A stretch of DNA of 64,000 nt from assembly GCF_035046485.1 (NCBI RefSeq), contig NC_085138.1, positions 40,769,464-40,833,463 on the forward strand, in the 5' to 3' direction. The translations under genes were made by a program, and so were the position numbers. Position 1 is the first letter of the stretch. Each line of letters starts with the position of its first letter. The notes beneath the pieces were generated by a model, which made no database searches, had not been told where the DNA came from, and saw only the letters and a program-made list of their open reading frames with translations. This document shows, one piece after another, positions 37,280 to 49,300 of this stretch. The stretch comes from Aedes albopictus (lineage: Eukaryota > Arthropoda > Insecta > Diptera > Culicidae).

Positions 37280-38359
37280 TAGTGGTAATCACGTTCAAAT
37301 GTATGCGTGCCTTTTTTGTAGATGTAGTTGTGAAACTGTGAGGAAAATATTTGCATTCTTGCCCCGGACGTTAGTTTAATCATTATTTACCCGTTTTACC
37401 CAATTCGATTGGGTAATCTTTGCATATGCAATCTGAATAGAGATAAGTGACATTTCAACACACGAACACTAGCGCAAATTTTTCCTCACACAAAAGTGCA
37501 CGCCGATTGAAAGGTTATTCAGATTGCATATGCAAATATTACCCAATCGAATTGGGTAAAACGGGTAAATCGAGGGGCGATTCACTCATGTATTTTCGAT
37601 GCAGCCCTGTGTATTGAAAATCGAATTGATGTATTTTTGGTGTATTGGCATGTATTTTTTGCATTATTGCATTGTTTTGCACTTTTGTGAATAAAATAGA
37701 ATTGACGTGTATTAATGCAATAATTGTGTATTTTCCGAATAAATGTGTATTTTTAAATTGATTTTCACATTTCTGGAGCAACATTTGAAAAGGGCCCAAG
37801 AGGTCTTGTGTCTTTTTTCTAAAACGCTCCGTAGGGCATAACAGCAGCCCGCCCACGCAAATGAACACCGTTATCCGAAAGATCGATGTTTGCTCTATCT
37901 GATAACGGTCTTAGTTTTTGAGAATAAGTTGAGGGGGGCTCAGGAGCGACGTGTGAAGTCATTGTTTACCAATGCTTGTATGCCCTTTTCAAATGTTGCT
38001 CCAGATTTTGCATTTGATAATTGTATGTTTGTAAACAAACTCAAATTCATCCACGTTTTCGAATACTGCAAACACGAATTCCAATATTTTCATTGTTTTG
38101 CCATATCGACCACCGTTCTCAGGTCAGACCAAAACTCCGAGCAAAACTCCCACTCCCAAGCAATTAGAATAGAAGCATGCAACAACGGCTACAACCCTCC
38201 CCGACATTGGCACCGATTAGCACAATATTCAACGTAGGCACCCGTAGGTTTTGGAGGAGCAACTTCGGAATCAAGAAAGGTTTCTTCATGGCTGAGACCT
38301 AAGTTGGTAAATTTAATTTTGCGAAGCAAAAAAGCTGGAAAAGTGATTTTTGTGATTCC

Positions 38360-38830
38360 ACCGGGACTTCCTTCTGGGATTGCTTGAGGCCTAGCCCCTC
38401 TTGGAATGTCTCCAGGAGATATTTCGCGGATTGCTCTAAAAGTTCATTTTTTGATTCGTACACGGGGTGTTCTTCTGGGATTCCTTCAAGTGTTCTTTTT
38501 CCGGTATCTCCAGCAGCTCTTTCTGGGACATCGCCTAGAATGCATTCTGAGAATTCTCATGATTCTTTCCGAGTTTTTTTCCTGGATGAACCCCTAAAGG
38601 TATCGCTGACGTAACTCTTGGAGGAATTCCCAAAAGGAACTCCTACAGGAATCTAAAATGGAATTCATGGTGGAATTGAAGGGGAAATTGCAGGAAGAGC
38701 CACTGGGACCTCGGTATTTCCTCCATCAGTTCATCCAGGAATGTCTCCAGGAGTTCCTTCACGGATTCCTTCAAAAGTTGATTTTGTGATTCCTTCTTTC
38801 TGGGATTCTTCTAAGAGTTCCTTCTTTGAT
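38360..38830. repeat. Degenerate GGAATTCC-type minisatellite, left block
   Basis: Loosely repeated words of the kind GGATTCCTTC, TTCTGGGAT and CTCCAGGA recur every 20-30 bp. Non-coding, inside the 3-kb element. Confidence 0.55.
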
Positions 38831-39414
38831 AGCTCCTCTGACTTTTTATCTCATTAGCAGTGAATCAAAATTCAACCATCGCGCAACAATAATGACAATG
38901 TCGCAACCTGTATTTGTTGCGACAAACAAACCCATGCGACATAAGTTTGTCCCAACTTGAAAATAATGGGATTAACATCGTACACCACGACTTGAAAGAT
39001 TTTTAAGCCTTGCATTGCGAACTTCGAACGGTAACTTCGAGTCGGTAAACACTGCAACTCTGGTTAAGCTCTATCATCAAACAGTTTCGACTTTGGGTTA
39101 GCAATAATTGATTATTCGCGAGTTGAAAAGTACGCAACAAATTTAGCTTCCGTTTTGTCTGCCACAAAAAATTTCGAGATCATGTCATTATCTGTTACCA
39201 GTAGGGATAAAGAGTAATCGTCGCACCTTCTTTGTTGCTTGTTTTGTGCCCCTTTTGTCTGACAATTCTCTTCACTGCTCATTAGAAACCTTCTGGGACA
39301 TCCATTGTAATTCATTCTGATCCACAAATTTCTCTTGATTTTTTCCAGAAGACACCCGAGCTCCTCCACTAGTTTCTTCAAGAGATTATGATCATGGTCA
39401 AATCTCAGAAGAAT

Positions 39415-40085
39415 CTCCTGGATGGAATCTTAGGAGGCATCTTTGAAGCAACTCTTGGAGGAATTTCCGGAAGAAACTTCTAGAGGAATCTGAACAGGAG
39501 TTATTAGAAGAATTCCCAAAAAGGAACTTCTGGAGAAATCACAGAAGAGGGTATTCCCGAGAGATTTCCTGGAGGAATAGAAGAGGCGATTACTGAAAGA
39601 ATTTCGGTGGGCACACATGAGAGAATTCTGATTGATTGCCTGGATAATTATTGTTTCGAATTTTTGAAGCAGTGCCGTTTGTTAATATTTTGGGATTTGG
39701 GGAAATGTGAGGGTGGATGTTTCGAAGAAATTCTTTCATTGCAATCTATGAAGTAAGTTCTTTTGGAGGAATCTCCAAAGGAATTCCGTTTAGAGAAATC
39801 TTCGGTGGAACTACTCTCGAAGGAATTATTGAAAACAATTTCCGATTGAATATCACATGCTATTATCCCCGTTGGAATAGCTTTGGGGTAATTCCTCTTG
39901 GGCGAATTTTCGCACACGTTCCTCTTGCAGGATTTTCCGGAGCGATTCCTCTCTATGTGATCCGGGAAACCGGTAAACTATTCCTACAACCTCCAGCGTC
40001 ATTCAAATTGCTTTGGGATAATATTCGAGAAAATTCCTTTTGGACGAATCTCCACAAACATTCCTCTTGGAAGATCTTCCTATGC
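39415..40085. repeat. Degenerate GGAATTCC-type minisatellite, right block
   Basis: Words such as GAGGAATTTCCGGA and GGAATTCC recur, largely in the opposite sense to the left block, again inside the 3-kb element. The 214-codon frame at 39717-40361 arises from this repeat and is not taken as a gene. Confidence 0.55.
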
Positions 40086-40329
40086 TGTTCGATGACGGAT
40101 TGTGTTCAGGGAAGTATCCTCTTCCGAAGCTTCAGGTTGTTTGTCAGTCCCGTTGTCTGCAAACCTCGCTGCAAACATCCAAATTTACAAAATGTTCTTT
40201 GTTTTCTCACAAGATCGTCGTATTATTGCCGAATTCTTGTATTTGCAGCATTTTTCTCGAATTTAAATCACAATTGCATTTCTCGTGCACTGGAGCATTT
40301 TTGCATTTTTATTTTAAAGTGGCGTATTT

Positions 40330-40545
40330 TTTATTTCAATTTTGAATTTACCGTGTATTGAAGCATTTTTGTGTATTTTTTCGAATGTGGCGTATTTTTA
40401 ATTCAATTTCGAATCTACCGTGTATTGATGCATTTTTGTGTATTTTTTAGAATAAAGCGCATTTTTAATTCAGTTTTGAATTTATCGTGTATTGGATTAA
40501 TTTTTGTGTATTATTTTCATTCGTGTATTTTCAATGCAGTAACGC
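40330..40545. repeat. Subterminal tandem repeat, about 68-bp unit
   Basis: Three imperfect units contain TACCGTGTATTG followed by CATTTTTGTGTATTTTTT. They lie next to the right end of the 3-kb element; similar words lie near its left end at 37600-37760. Confidence 0.6.
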
Positions 40546-40681
40546 AGAACAGTGAATCGCCCCTCGGGGTAAATAATGATAAAACTAACGTCCGGGGCAA
40601 GAGTGCAAATATTTTCCTCGCAGTTTCACAACTACATCTACAAAAAAGGCACGCATACATTTGAACGTGATTACCTCTATA

Positions 40682-40857
40682 GTGGTTTCTGCTTTTAGTG
40701 GTGTTGCGTGTACGTACACGCTGCATTACACGAACACCACCTGAGTTACTGGTTGAAAATAGTAAACAAAGATCAGCTGTTCCCGGCAAAATCAAATGGG
40801 CATATTTTCAACCAGTAAATTTGCATTAGTGTTCGTGACACCGCGCTGCGAAACCAC
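40682..40857. mobile_element. MITE with GTGGTTTC ends
   Basis: GTGGTTTC and GAAACCAC ends are each bordered by TATA. CTGGTTGAAAAT and ATTTTCAACCAG pair inside. It is wedged between the inner GAGATAAG copy and the AGGCAATCC MITE. Confidence 0.65.
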
Positions 40858-40861
40858 TATA

Positions 40862-41064
40862 AGGCAATCCATGACGACTTTTCGCGATGGGGGTGACAGC
40901 CAAAAATGTAAACATAGTGTGAGTACAACTTACCAAAGTTTCGTCAAGTGTCGTCGGTGCTTAACAAATTTCTTTGTATTCAACTGTCACCCCGATCATC
41001 GTATGTCAAAAATACATGGTAAACAAAAGAAATCAGCTGATCGCATCTGTCTCATGGATAGCCT
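40862..41064. mobile_element. AGGCAATCC MITE family, copy 2
   Basis: A compact 203-bp copy with ends AGGCAATCCATG and CATGGATAGCCT, and TA on both sides (40860-40861, 41065-41066). It is in the opposite internal orientation to copies 1 and 3. Confidence 0.85.
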
Positions 41065-41352
41065 TATAGCCTTTCAATCGGCGTGCACTTTTGTGTGAGG
41101 AAAAAATTGCGCTAGTGTTCGTGTGTTGAAATGTCACTTATCTCTATACCTAATCTATTTTCGTCCAGTTTTCATCGGCGAGCTTTAAACTCTTTCCTCT
41201 TATTTATTTTGAAGTTCCGACGCTTCTGAAGGCAATGCATGAACGCAGCCATCGTTCCACTTTCAGCTGTGTCCCCTATCTCCAAATGTCAACATGCATG
41301 AGCTGTCGTCGCTCGGGTCGGAAAAGATAATCAAAACGGGAAAATTTCGCTA

Positions 41353-41402
41353 TCAGTGGGAGTGTTTTTCGGGTGTTTTTCTGCAAATTTAATCCTTATC
41401 AG
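41353..41402 (+). promoter_or_regulatory. ARPC4 initiator and 5'UTR exon
   Basis: TATCAGTGGG at 41351-41360 contains the arthropod initiator TCAGT, giving a likely start site near 41354. The exon ends at CAG|GTAAGT (donor 41403-41404). The intron is 70 bp and its acceptor, CTCTTTCACAG, ends at 41472. No TATA box was seen. The start site is inferred from the motif only. Confidence 0.55.
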
Positions 41403-41481
41403 GTAAGTTATCCGTCTAAAACGTGAAGCTATAATCCGTTTCAGCGGGTGCTAAGTGATTCCTCTTTCACAGCTCAACAGA

Positions 41482-41988
41482 ATGGCCGCAACGCTCAAAC
41501 CTTATCTGACGGCCGTCCGTCACACCCTAACTGCAGCGATGTGCCTGACCAACTTTTCCTCCCAGGTCGTCGAACGGCACAACAAACCCGAGGTGGAGGT
41601 CCGATCGAGCAAGGAGCTTCTGCTCACTCCGGTGGTCATTTCCCGAAACGAAAAGGAACGGGTGCTAATCGAAACCAGCGTGAACTCGGTCCGCATTAGC
41701 ATCGCCGTCAAGCAGGCGGACGAAATCGAAAAGATCCTGTGCCACAAGTTCACCCGGTTCATGATGATGCGGGCGGAGAACTTTATCGTTCTGCGGCGGA
41801 AACCGATCGAGGGATATGATATCAGCTTCTTGATTACGAACTTCCATACTGAGCAGATGTACAAGCACAAGCTGGTGGACTTTGTGATCCACTTCATGGA
41901 GGAAATCGATAAGGAGATCAGCGAAATGAAGCTGGCCGTCAATGCGCGGGCTCGTATTTGCTCGGAGGAGTTTTTGAAGCGATTCTAA
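41482..41988 (+). CDS. ARPC4: Actin-related protein 2/3 complex subunit 4
   Basis: This is the p20 subunit that, with ARPC2, forms the core scaffold of the Arp2/3 complex, which nucleates branched actin filaments in the cytoplasm. The protein is 168 residues, the usual family length, and the coding region has no intron. Recognisable near-invariant stretches include [20 protein letters not shown] (about residues 23-42), [36 protein letters not shown] and [20 protein letters not shown]. The ATG at 41482 is chosen because MAATLKPYL aligns with the family N-terminus; the in-frame extension to 41455 runs into the intron. It lies tail to tail with UFD1, with 751 bp between the two stop codons. Nothing looks damaged. 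Confidence 0.97.
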   Translation: MAATLKPYLTAVRHTLTAAMCLTNFSSQVVERHNKPEVEVRSSKELLLTPVVISRNEKERVLIETSVNSVRISIAVKQADEIEKILCHKFTRFMMMRAENFIVLRRKPIEGYDISFLITNFHTEQMYKHKLVDFVIHFMEEIDKEISEMKLAVNARARICSEEFLKRF

Positions 41989-42634
41989 GCGCACCAGGAC
42001 GATCAGGGAGGATGCATTTACTAACACGACCGAATCATGGCAATTATTGTGCGTTTCGTTTATTTTGTTCGGATTTATTTTCTGTTAGGAAAGGTAAGTG
42101 TAAGACGGCATTGACGGGTGGTGACTCATCGCATTTAGAATGGATTTCTTAGTTTCTTTTTAGGAATACTTCCAAGGCGGTTTTCCGATCTCGCAATACC
42201 CTAGCGCGAATTTGGATAGCGTAACTACTTTTAATTAATGCTGAGATGCTGTTTATCAAAAATCATTTCCAAGCAAGTCTATATTCAAGTATTACACACG
42301 TAATAATGTTCGTATAGGAAGAAGGTTCAAACCGTTCGAATATGAGCCAAAATTAGGAACAAAGATAGTACTATAATCATATCTCTTATTATGTTTCTGT
42401 GAGAAATTTTCTGTCTTCACTCAAGCTTAGTTTTTGAATATCGTTGCCCTTCTAAAAAGTCTCCACTAAAATCGTTTATGAAGCTTATGAGTTTGAAAAA
42501 TTGGGGAACAATCTAACAATACAAAGCGGTTTTTTACGGTCACATAATATGAAATCAACTAAAACCTGGACGTGATATTTAAAAATCGCTGAAAACAAAT
42601 GCATGCTTCCGGTATCACACTCTAAATTTACGAT
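41989..42634. other. ARPC4-UFD1 intergenic region and 3'UTRs
   Basis: No repeat or extra gene is seen. A TTTAAT at 42635-42640 reads ATTAAA on the minus strand about 100 bp after the UFD1 stop and may be its poly(A) signal. No AATAAA was found soon after the ARPC4 stop. Confidence 0.5.
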
Positions 42635-42739
42635 TTTAATCCGAGTCCACACATCAGTAGCGATGATAGATCAGTACATTACAGAAAAGAGTAAGAAAAC
42701 ATCTTCCACGTCCCATCATGCTGCAGCGCCCGACAATAC

Positions 42740-43366
42740 TCATTTTCGACTCTTCTTTAGGCTGAAACCGGCACCCTTGAAGGCTTCAAACGGATCTTCG
42801 TCCGTTTTGTCCTCGTTCGACTCCACCTTTCGGACGGTTCTGTCGAATCTCAACAATCCGAACGGGTGGTCGTAATCCGGAATGCCTCGGACGTAGTTGG
42901 CCCGGTGGACCGGCGCCGATTCAGACACGGAACCTTCCTTCTTCTTCTTGCCGTCCAGTCGCGATCCAGCGCCCTTGAACGCAACGAATCCGGCAGGTTC
43001 GGGCATCAACTCGGCTGGATCCACGGCCATCGGTTCCTCCTCCTTGGCTCTCTTCTCCGGCTCGGTGTATCCAACGGGTGGCGCAAATTCCACATTCATG
43101 TCGCACTCGATAATGGTGACCGCCGAACCGGGTTTCGTCTCCAACACGGACAGCTCGTACGTGTAGTTGTTATATTTGATGGCGATTAGATCGCCGGTCG
43201 TGAGGCAGGCAAAATTCCGCAGGCAATTCTCCAGCACAGCCTTTGGGTTGGTGATGTCCAGGAATTCGACACTCTGCGGCTGAAACTTGGAATATTTGGC
43301 CACCGGGAGGGATACGCTCTCGATCTGCACTATGTCGCCTTCATCCAGCAAGAGATTGTGCATCAT
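42740..43366 (-). CDS. UFD1: UFD1 exon 4 (last coding exon)
   Basis: It begins after the acceptor CTTCCATAG with codons for [10 protein letters not shown] and encodes residues 96-303: the rest of the N-terminal fold, the acidic linker and both SHP boxes, ending with stop at 42740-42742. Confidence 0.95.
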   Translation of the reverse strand: MMHNLLLDEGDIVQIESVSLPVAKYSKFQPQSVEFLDITNPKAVLENCLRNFACLTTGDLIAIKYNNYTYELSVLETKPGSAVTIIECDMNVEFAPPVGYTEPEKRAKEEEPMAVDPAELMPEPAGFVAFKGAGSRLDGKKKKEGSVSESAPVHRANYVRGIPDYDHPFGLLRFDRTVRKVESNEDKTDEDPFEAFKGAGFSLKKSRK

Positions 43367-46300
43367 CTATGGAAGCAAGAAGAAAAATGTTCATTAACGA
43401 TATAGATCAGAGTATGAGAAAAGATCATCATTCCTTATGGTAATATTCAACACCTAACAGAGTTCGTGGACCATTCCTTGGAAGACTTCTTCGAATATCG
43501 ATCTATATAGAAAAAATCCTTATCAAACCTGAGTCGACGAGGAGCGTTCAATATAGCTCTGGTCCTCACAAGTTCCTACCTCATGCTCCCACGGGCCAAT
43601 CGATGACAAAGACCACAGAGCTAGGAGTTGTGTGCTTAGCTAGTAGTGCAGCCTGGGCTCAGTTGTCCTTCTGAATAAGAGATGCCGCATCAAGCCCAGC
43701 TAAATCCAAGGTGATGGTTGCACCATCAGCGTGGTCGTTCCAGTGTTAGTTGGGACGCTAAACAGAACTGGCACGATGGCCCACCGCGGAGACAGGAGGG
43801 TTAACGTAGGCCCAATAAGCCACCTGTAAAAATCTTCAATACGCATAACATAGGGGAAAATACGACTCGATACTATCGGCAGACTCACGCGGCGAGAAAA
43901 GGACAACGACAGGAAATTTGGAACATTAAAGTGCAAGTTACTTGGTTTCGCAGGATCTGCCAGGATAATCTACCGTTACCCCAATCCCCATCACTGTAGC
44001 CTGAAAGCTTGGAATCACCAGTCTTCCTGTACGTCATCTTGCAGGTTTTGGAACCACGGAGGTATCGAAGTAATTGTTTTGCAGCTGTCCAATGAGCGAA
44101 TCCAGGATCACTGCAATTGCTACTCACCGTACCTACTAACTGCATGGTTAATATCAGGTCTTGTGCAGTGTGCAATGAACTGTAGTCCTCCTACCAGCTC
44201 ACGGAATGGAATCTTACTTATCTTCTCTCTTTCGTCATCATCTTTAGGACACATTTATTTGGAAAAACGTTGAATCGTATCAAGTGGAGTGGAAACTGGG
44301 TTAAAATCCTTCATAATAAACTTCTCCAGTAGACAATGTACCGTTCTTGATCGATGATCGCGCGGAGCCCGCAAATCTGGTCTGCCTTTCATAGGTCCCT
44401 AATTATTGAATTCTTCGCTAAGCTGGCTGGCTTTACATCTTCAATAATCTTCTCATCGTTTGCAAAAAAATAGAAAGTCGTCTACGTACACAGCAATTAT
44501 AATCAGTTTGCCTTCAATTTTCCGATAATACACACAAGTATCATGTTTGGAACGCTTCGATCCCGTACGCTTCAGTCTGCTGTTCAGCTTCTTGTTAAAC
44601 ACCCTGCTCACTTGTTTGAGACTATAGAGAGCTTTCTTCAATCTGTAATCCTTGGCCGGGGCACGCTCGTCTTCGAAACCAACTGGCTGCTCCATATAAA
44701 TTTGCTCGTCGCTCAAGTCTCCCTGTAGAACTGCTGTAACCGCGTCCATGTGGTGCACATGAAGATCCGGCTCTGCCGACAGCGCCAAAAGATAGCGGAT
44801 CGTGGCGTAACGAGCAACAGGTATACAAGTTTCAGTATAATCTACACATTTTACTATTTAATTTCGTTTCAATGAGACACTTTCATGCAACATTTGAATG
44901 AGTCACTTGATCTATTTGACACACTATTCGAGTCTTTCTTTTCGATTCGGAAAACGTTCTCATTCATCGTAGCACTCGGTAGTCTCTCTTCGGGGTGGCG
45001 TTGCTTGTGCTTCACTCGGCAGAGCAGTAGTGCCTCACTCTTGCGCGTTAGTCTCTCAATGGTTACGGGTGCCGGTTAATTGGATTTAAACGGTCGAACT
45101 TGTGTTCCTTTTTCATAAAGCATAATGATCATTCTTTAGGCGTGCACCACTATTTGAAAAATTGTTTTAAATAGTGTTTTAGCACATTAAAATTTTTCAA
45201 TGACCCACAATTGAAACGAAAATCCAGTGTTTCACTTCTATTTTCAAACACACTTGTTTCAGTAGCAATAATGAACGAGCGTGTTGCAGTGTGAGTTATG
45301 AAGCATCGCAGCAATCCCGTCGCATGGGAAACGATTGGCTACAGCTTTTGTGCGTCATGTTTTCCTTTCGAAATTGAACGTCCCTGCCAACATGGCCTTG
45401 TAGTGTTCAATCGTACCGCCTGCATTCGTCTTGAGCTTGTAAACCCATTCATTTTTTAACGGCTTCCATCCTCTGGGAAGGTCAACAAGACACCACGTCT
45501 CGTTGTCGCATAATGTTTGATACACGGATTAAGGGGCGAACACGATGAAATTGCCACACAGAAAATGTTGTATAACTTTTGATTGCGTTCGCCAAAAAAG
45601 CTATATTTTACCATGAATAGTATATTATGTGTAGCTAATACCATAAAATTTTCATTAAAATCGGTTGAGTATTGGCGGAGATATCGTTGAAACAAGCAAA
45701 TTGCCACTTGAGAATCTTGTGCAAACAAACATTTTGGAAAATATCACTTTTTTGCCGTTTCAACGCTGGCGCCAAAAATACTGAACCGATTTCAATGACA
45801 ATTTTTATGTACGTAAAGTATGTATGTAGAAGTAGTTAAAAAGTTATAGCCATATACGTCGCACTATGTCACAATAAGCAGATGTTGTTTTTGGTATAGT
45901 GAAATTCAAACTGCTCTTACTTTGAAAGTACTCAACAAAAATGGTTGAAATTTTCACTGTAAACAGTTTAACACAAAAATTTTACACTGTCAAAGTTTTA
46001 TAAAAATCGGGACAGTGTTACCAGTTCTACAGTCAAAATAGTGCACGCGGAACTAAAAATGGTCAAAAAGTACCTAAAATTTACCTTGAAGCGATTCGAG
46101 CTTTGGATATTATTACTAGAAAAAGTACTGAACCGATTTCAATCAAATTTTTACCACTTAATTGATACTATGTTAAGAATATCAAGTAAAATTTAAACGT
46201 TTTGATGAGGTAACAAAAAAGTTATAGCTAACGTAATTTTTTGAAATGGGTGCACAAATTTTCTAAAATCTCATTTTATGATATTGACAATATATGCGCC

Positions 46301-49300
46301 AATACTCAACCGGTTTTAATGAAAAATTTATGGTATAAGCTACGCATAGGTAATATACTATTCATGGCCAAAAAATTAGCTATTTTGACGAACGCAATCA
46401 AAAGTTATACAATATTTTCTGCGTGGCAATTTCATCGTGTTCGCCCTTTACATGGCCTCTATCCACTGATTTCTGTCGGCACGATTCAAAGGTGCTTCCG
46501 TTGTCTTTGAGTCCTTCGTGCTATATGCTGGTGGTGACTCTTGACTCGGAACATCATCTCGCCTGTCCAGCGGGATCGCCGAACCAACGTGGAACGAAAG
46601 CGTTTCATTCTCTCGTATCTGTGAAAGGGCAAGTTTCGGTGGGATGGCATTGAACGTCATTTTAAAGCTAATATACTTGCCTGGAACTCTGCGCTCCTTC
46701 TCACTACGCCTCATAGGAAGTTCTTGAGCCAACTGTGAGTGGAGCGCACATGGTTGTTGTGCCTGACCATTATTAGCTATGCTAATTGGTTCATCCGGTT
46801 CGTCACGATCTGTAGACCCAGGGCTTACTTCTTCAATAGTCGCATCGCTTGACAGATTTGTGAAGGATACCATAGATTATGTTACGAGATTCCATCTACA
46901 GGGTCTTCATTCAGGATTATAACATCTCGACTTTCAAACACTTCTTTCCTTGCTGGGTTGTATACACGGCAGGCTTTAGATTTAGAATATGCTGAATAAC
47001 CGATGAAAAAGTAAGGCGTGGAATTGGCATCCCACTTGCAACGCTTGACTTTCGGAATGTACTCCATGGCATTTGATCAAAAGACTCGAAAGTTTGACAA
47101 ATCCGGCTTCTTATTCGTGAATTCTCAAACGGTTTGATAGGTAATCCGTTCGTCGGGCTCCTGTTTTTCTAGTTTTCCATTGATCATTAAGCACCTCGCT
47201 CGCTGCTGGATGGTGCGATTCATACGTTCCACTACGCCATTCTGCTGCGGGTTATGAGGAGCGGTGGTTTCGTGTCGAAAACCAACTACCTTCAGATAAT
47301 CTTCAAAAGATAATCTTCAAACTGCTTGTAAACAAACTCATTTCAACTTTCGACCTGTTGTTTCGGATTTTTCTTTATACTTCTTGAATACTTCGAACGT
47401 TTCATTTTTCGACTTCAGAACGTATATCGACACCATCCTGAATGTCATCATCAATGAATGTCCAATTGACATCTTCTGCATCGGTCCGCACAAGTATGAA
47501 CGAACCCCTTTAAGAATTTCATTTGCTCTTCTGCCACTTGATTTGAAAGGTAATCTTTGATGTTTACCCTCGATGCAAGGATCACACCGACCGACCATTC
47601 CTAGGACCATACGAGAAAGCCACTTGATATTTTCAACATTCAGATGGCCCAATCAATCGTCTATGCCATAGCTCCAGATTGGATGGGCGTATTCGGCAAG
47701 CACTGGATTGTCCAAATTGATTAAGTTTGTATAAACCATCCGCTTCGCGACCAGTGGCAATTAACGTTCCAGTTGATTCGTGCGTCCCTAAATACGACCG
47801 GCTTGTGAAACTTCCCCGGCGTCGCGACGTCGATGCATCGATCAATGCTTCTCTCGTTCTACACATGATCACCTGATCCTGAGTCAAAGATCCATTCTTC
47901 TGAAGCATTGTTGGATCGATGAACTGCCAGTAACGCCGCCTTCCGGTGTCTTGCACTCTTTTCATCTCTGACGTGCTTCTGTTTCGATTGGCGATTGATG
48001 CATAATGTCCGAATTTCTCGCACTTGTAACACTGGATGCAGGATTTATCCTTCTTCTTCATTGTCTTCTTAGGACGTGCTGCCAAAGCACCGCTCGCATT
48101 GCCGGAAATAGAGCCATCAATTGTAACGTCTTGAAGAATCTTTGCTTTGGGTTCATACCGTTTTGGAAGTCCCATCATCAGCACTAGTGATAGCCACTCA
48201 TCGTTGATTGGAAACCCAATTTATTGAAGTTCCTAGTTTGCTGATTCCGGTCCGACGTCCCAGCTGCTTGTTCTGAACCGTGAACTTCTTGATTAGCAAC
48301 ACTTTGTTCGAAATTTTCTGTCACTTGACTTAAAGGAGGTGAAAGTCCGTCTCCAGTTCTCCTCAACGACATTTTGGAACACGTCTACGTAAAATTTTCC
48401 TCCGTTTTCACGCCATCAACAGCTGCTGCTATGGAGGCTATGCTGTGGCCTAGAAGTACGTGCAGAGGATGAAAGACTTTCAGCCCTCGACCTCCAGGAG
48501 ATTGCGGAGGAAGATGACCGGTTGAAACACAACAAAGCCGTTGAATCAGATCAACTGCCAAGCGAGCTTCTAAAATACGGTGGAGAAGCATGATGGGTCA
48601 TAACCAAGATTTGGGAGGAAGAAGTATTACCGGAGGAATGGATGGAAGGTATCATGTGTCCCATCTACAAAAACGGCGACAAGTTGGATTGCGGAAACTT
48701 TCGCGCTGCCTACCTACAAGGTCATGTACCAACGGCGAAGCCAGCTTTTTCTTGCTCATTCTCATAAACAAAGACGAGAAAGAGAGCGGGATGAAGTCAG
48801 GGCGAATAGCCCTCTCTCCATCCTTCTCTTTCTCGTGTTTGTTTAGGAGAGTGAGCAAGAAAGAAGAAAAAGGTCATATACAAGATACTCTCTCAAATAA
48901 TATGCAGCCGTCTATCACCGATTGCAAGAGAGTTCGTGGGGCAATATAAGGCTGGATTCATGGGTGAACGCGCTACAACGGATCAGACGTTCGCCATCCG
49001 CCAGGAGTTGCAGAAATGCCGCGAATACAACGTGCACACACATCACTTGTTCATCGATTTCAAATCAGCGTATGATACAATCGATCGAGAACAGCTTTGG
49101 TAGATTATGCACGAATACGGATTCCCGGATAAACTGATACGATTGATCAAGGCGACGATGGATCGAGTGATGTGCGTAGTTCGAGTATCAGGGACACTCT
49201 CGAGTCCCTTCGAATCTCGCTAAGGGTTACGGCAAGGTGATGGTCTTTCGTGCTTGCTGTTCAACATTGCTTTATAGAGGGTATAACAAGGAGAGCGGAG

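Larger units (their letters stand above)
37571..40565. mobile_element. 3-kb non-autonomous hAT-like element
   Basis: Inverted ends CGAGGGGCGATTCAC (37571 onward) and the complement ending at 40565 are flanked by the 8-bp duplication GGGTAAAT (37563-37570 and 40566-40573). The empty site is readable in the family copy at 52030-52045. Both subterminal zones repeat GTGTATTTTT-like words, a pattern seen in hAT elements where transposase binds. The interior is filled with GGAATTCC-rich degenerate repeats; no transposase is recognisable. Confidence 0.75.
37440..40677 (+). mobile_element. GAGATAAG MITE, inner plus copy, split by a 3-kb element
   Basis: The left half is 37440-37570 (GAGATAAGTGACATTT end) and the right half 40566-40677 (ATTACCTC end), with TA at 37438-37439 and 40678-40679. 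It is the same family as the outer copy but in the opposite orientation. Confidence 0.8.
37282..41144 (-). mobile_element. GAGATAAG/GAGGTAATC MITE, outer copy split by nested elements
   Basis: The two halves of a minus-oriented copy are 37282-37437 (GTGGTAATCACG end) and 41069-41144 (CTTATCTC end), with TA outside at 37280-37281 and 41145-41146. Joined, they match the family copy at 51401-52155. All DNA from 37438 to 41068 is a later set of insertions at its internal TA. Confidence 0.8.
43974..48372 (-). pseudogene. Ty1/copia remnant in UFD1 intron 3
   Basis: Read on the minus strand: gag-like start MSLRRTGDG at 48372, zinc knuckle [10 protein letters not shown] (about 48025), pre-integrase ELWHRRL and [14 protein letters not shown] (about 47570), integrase C-terminal [21 protein letters not shown] stretch (about 47000), reverse transcriptase with [12 protein letters not shown] (about 45450), [12 protein letters not shown] and YVDDFLFF (about 44460), and the start of RNase [11 protein letters not shown], where it stops at 43974. 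Both LTRs are missing and there are many stops and frameshifts, so it is older than the 31.8-kb element and from a different copia subfamily. Two further insertions interrupt it. Confidence 0.88.

Noticed and set aside
39717..40361. 214-codon frame inside the 3-kb element as a transposase
   Set aside because: It comes from degenerate GGAATTCC repeats and lacks hAT dimerisation or zinc-finger motifs.
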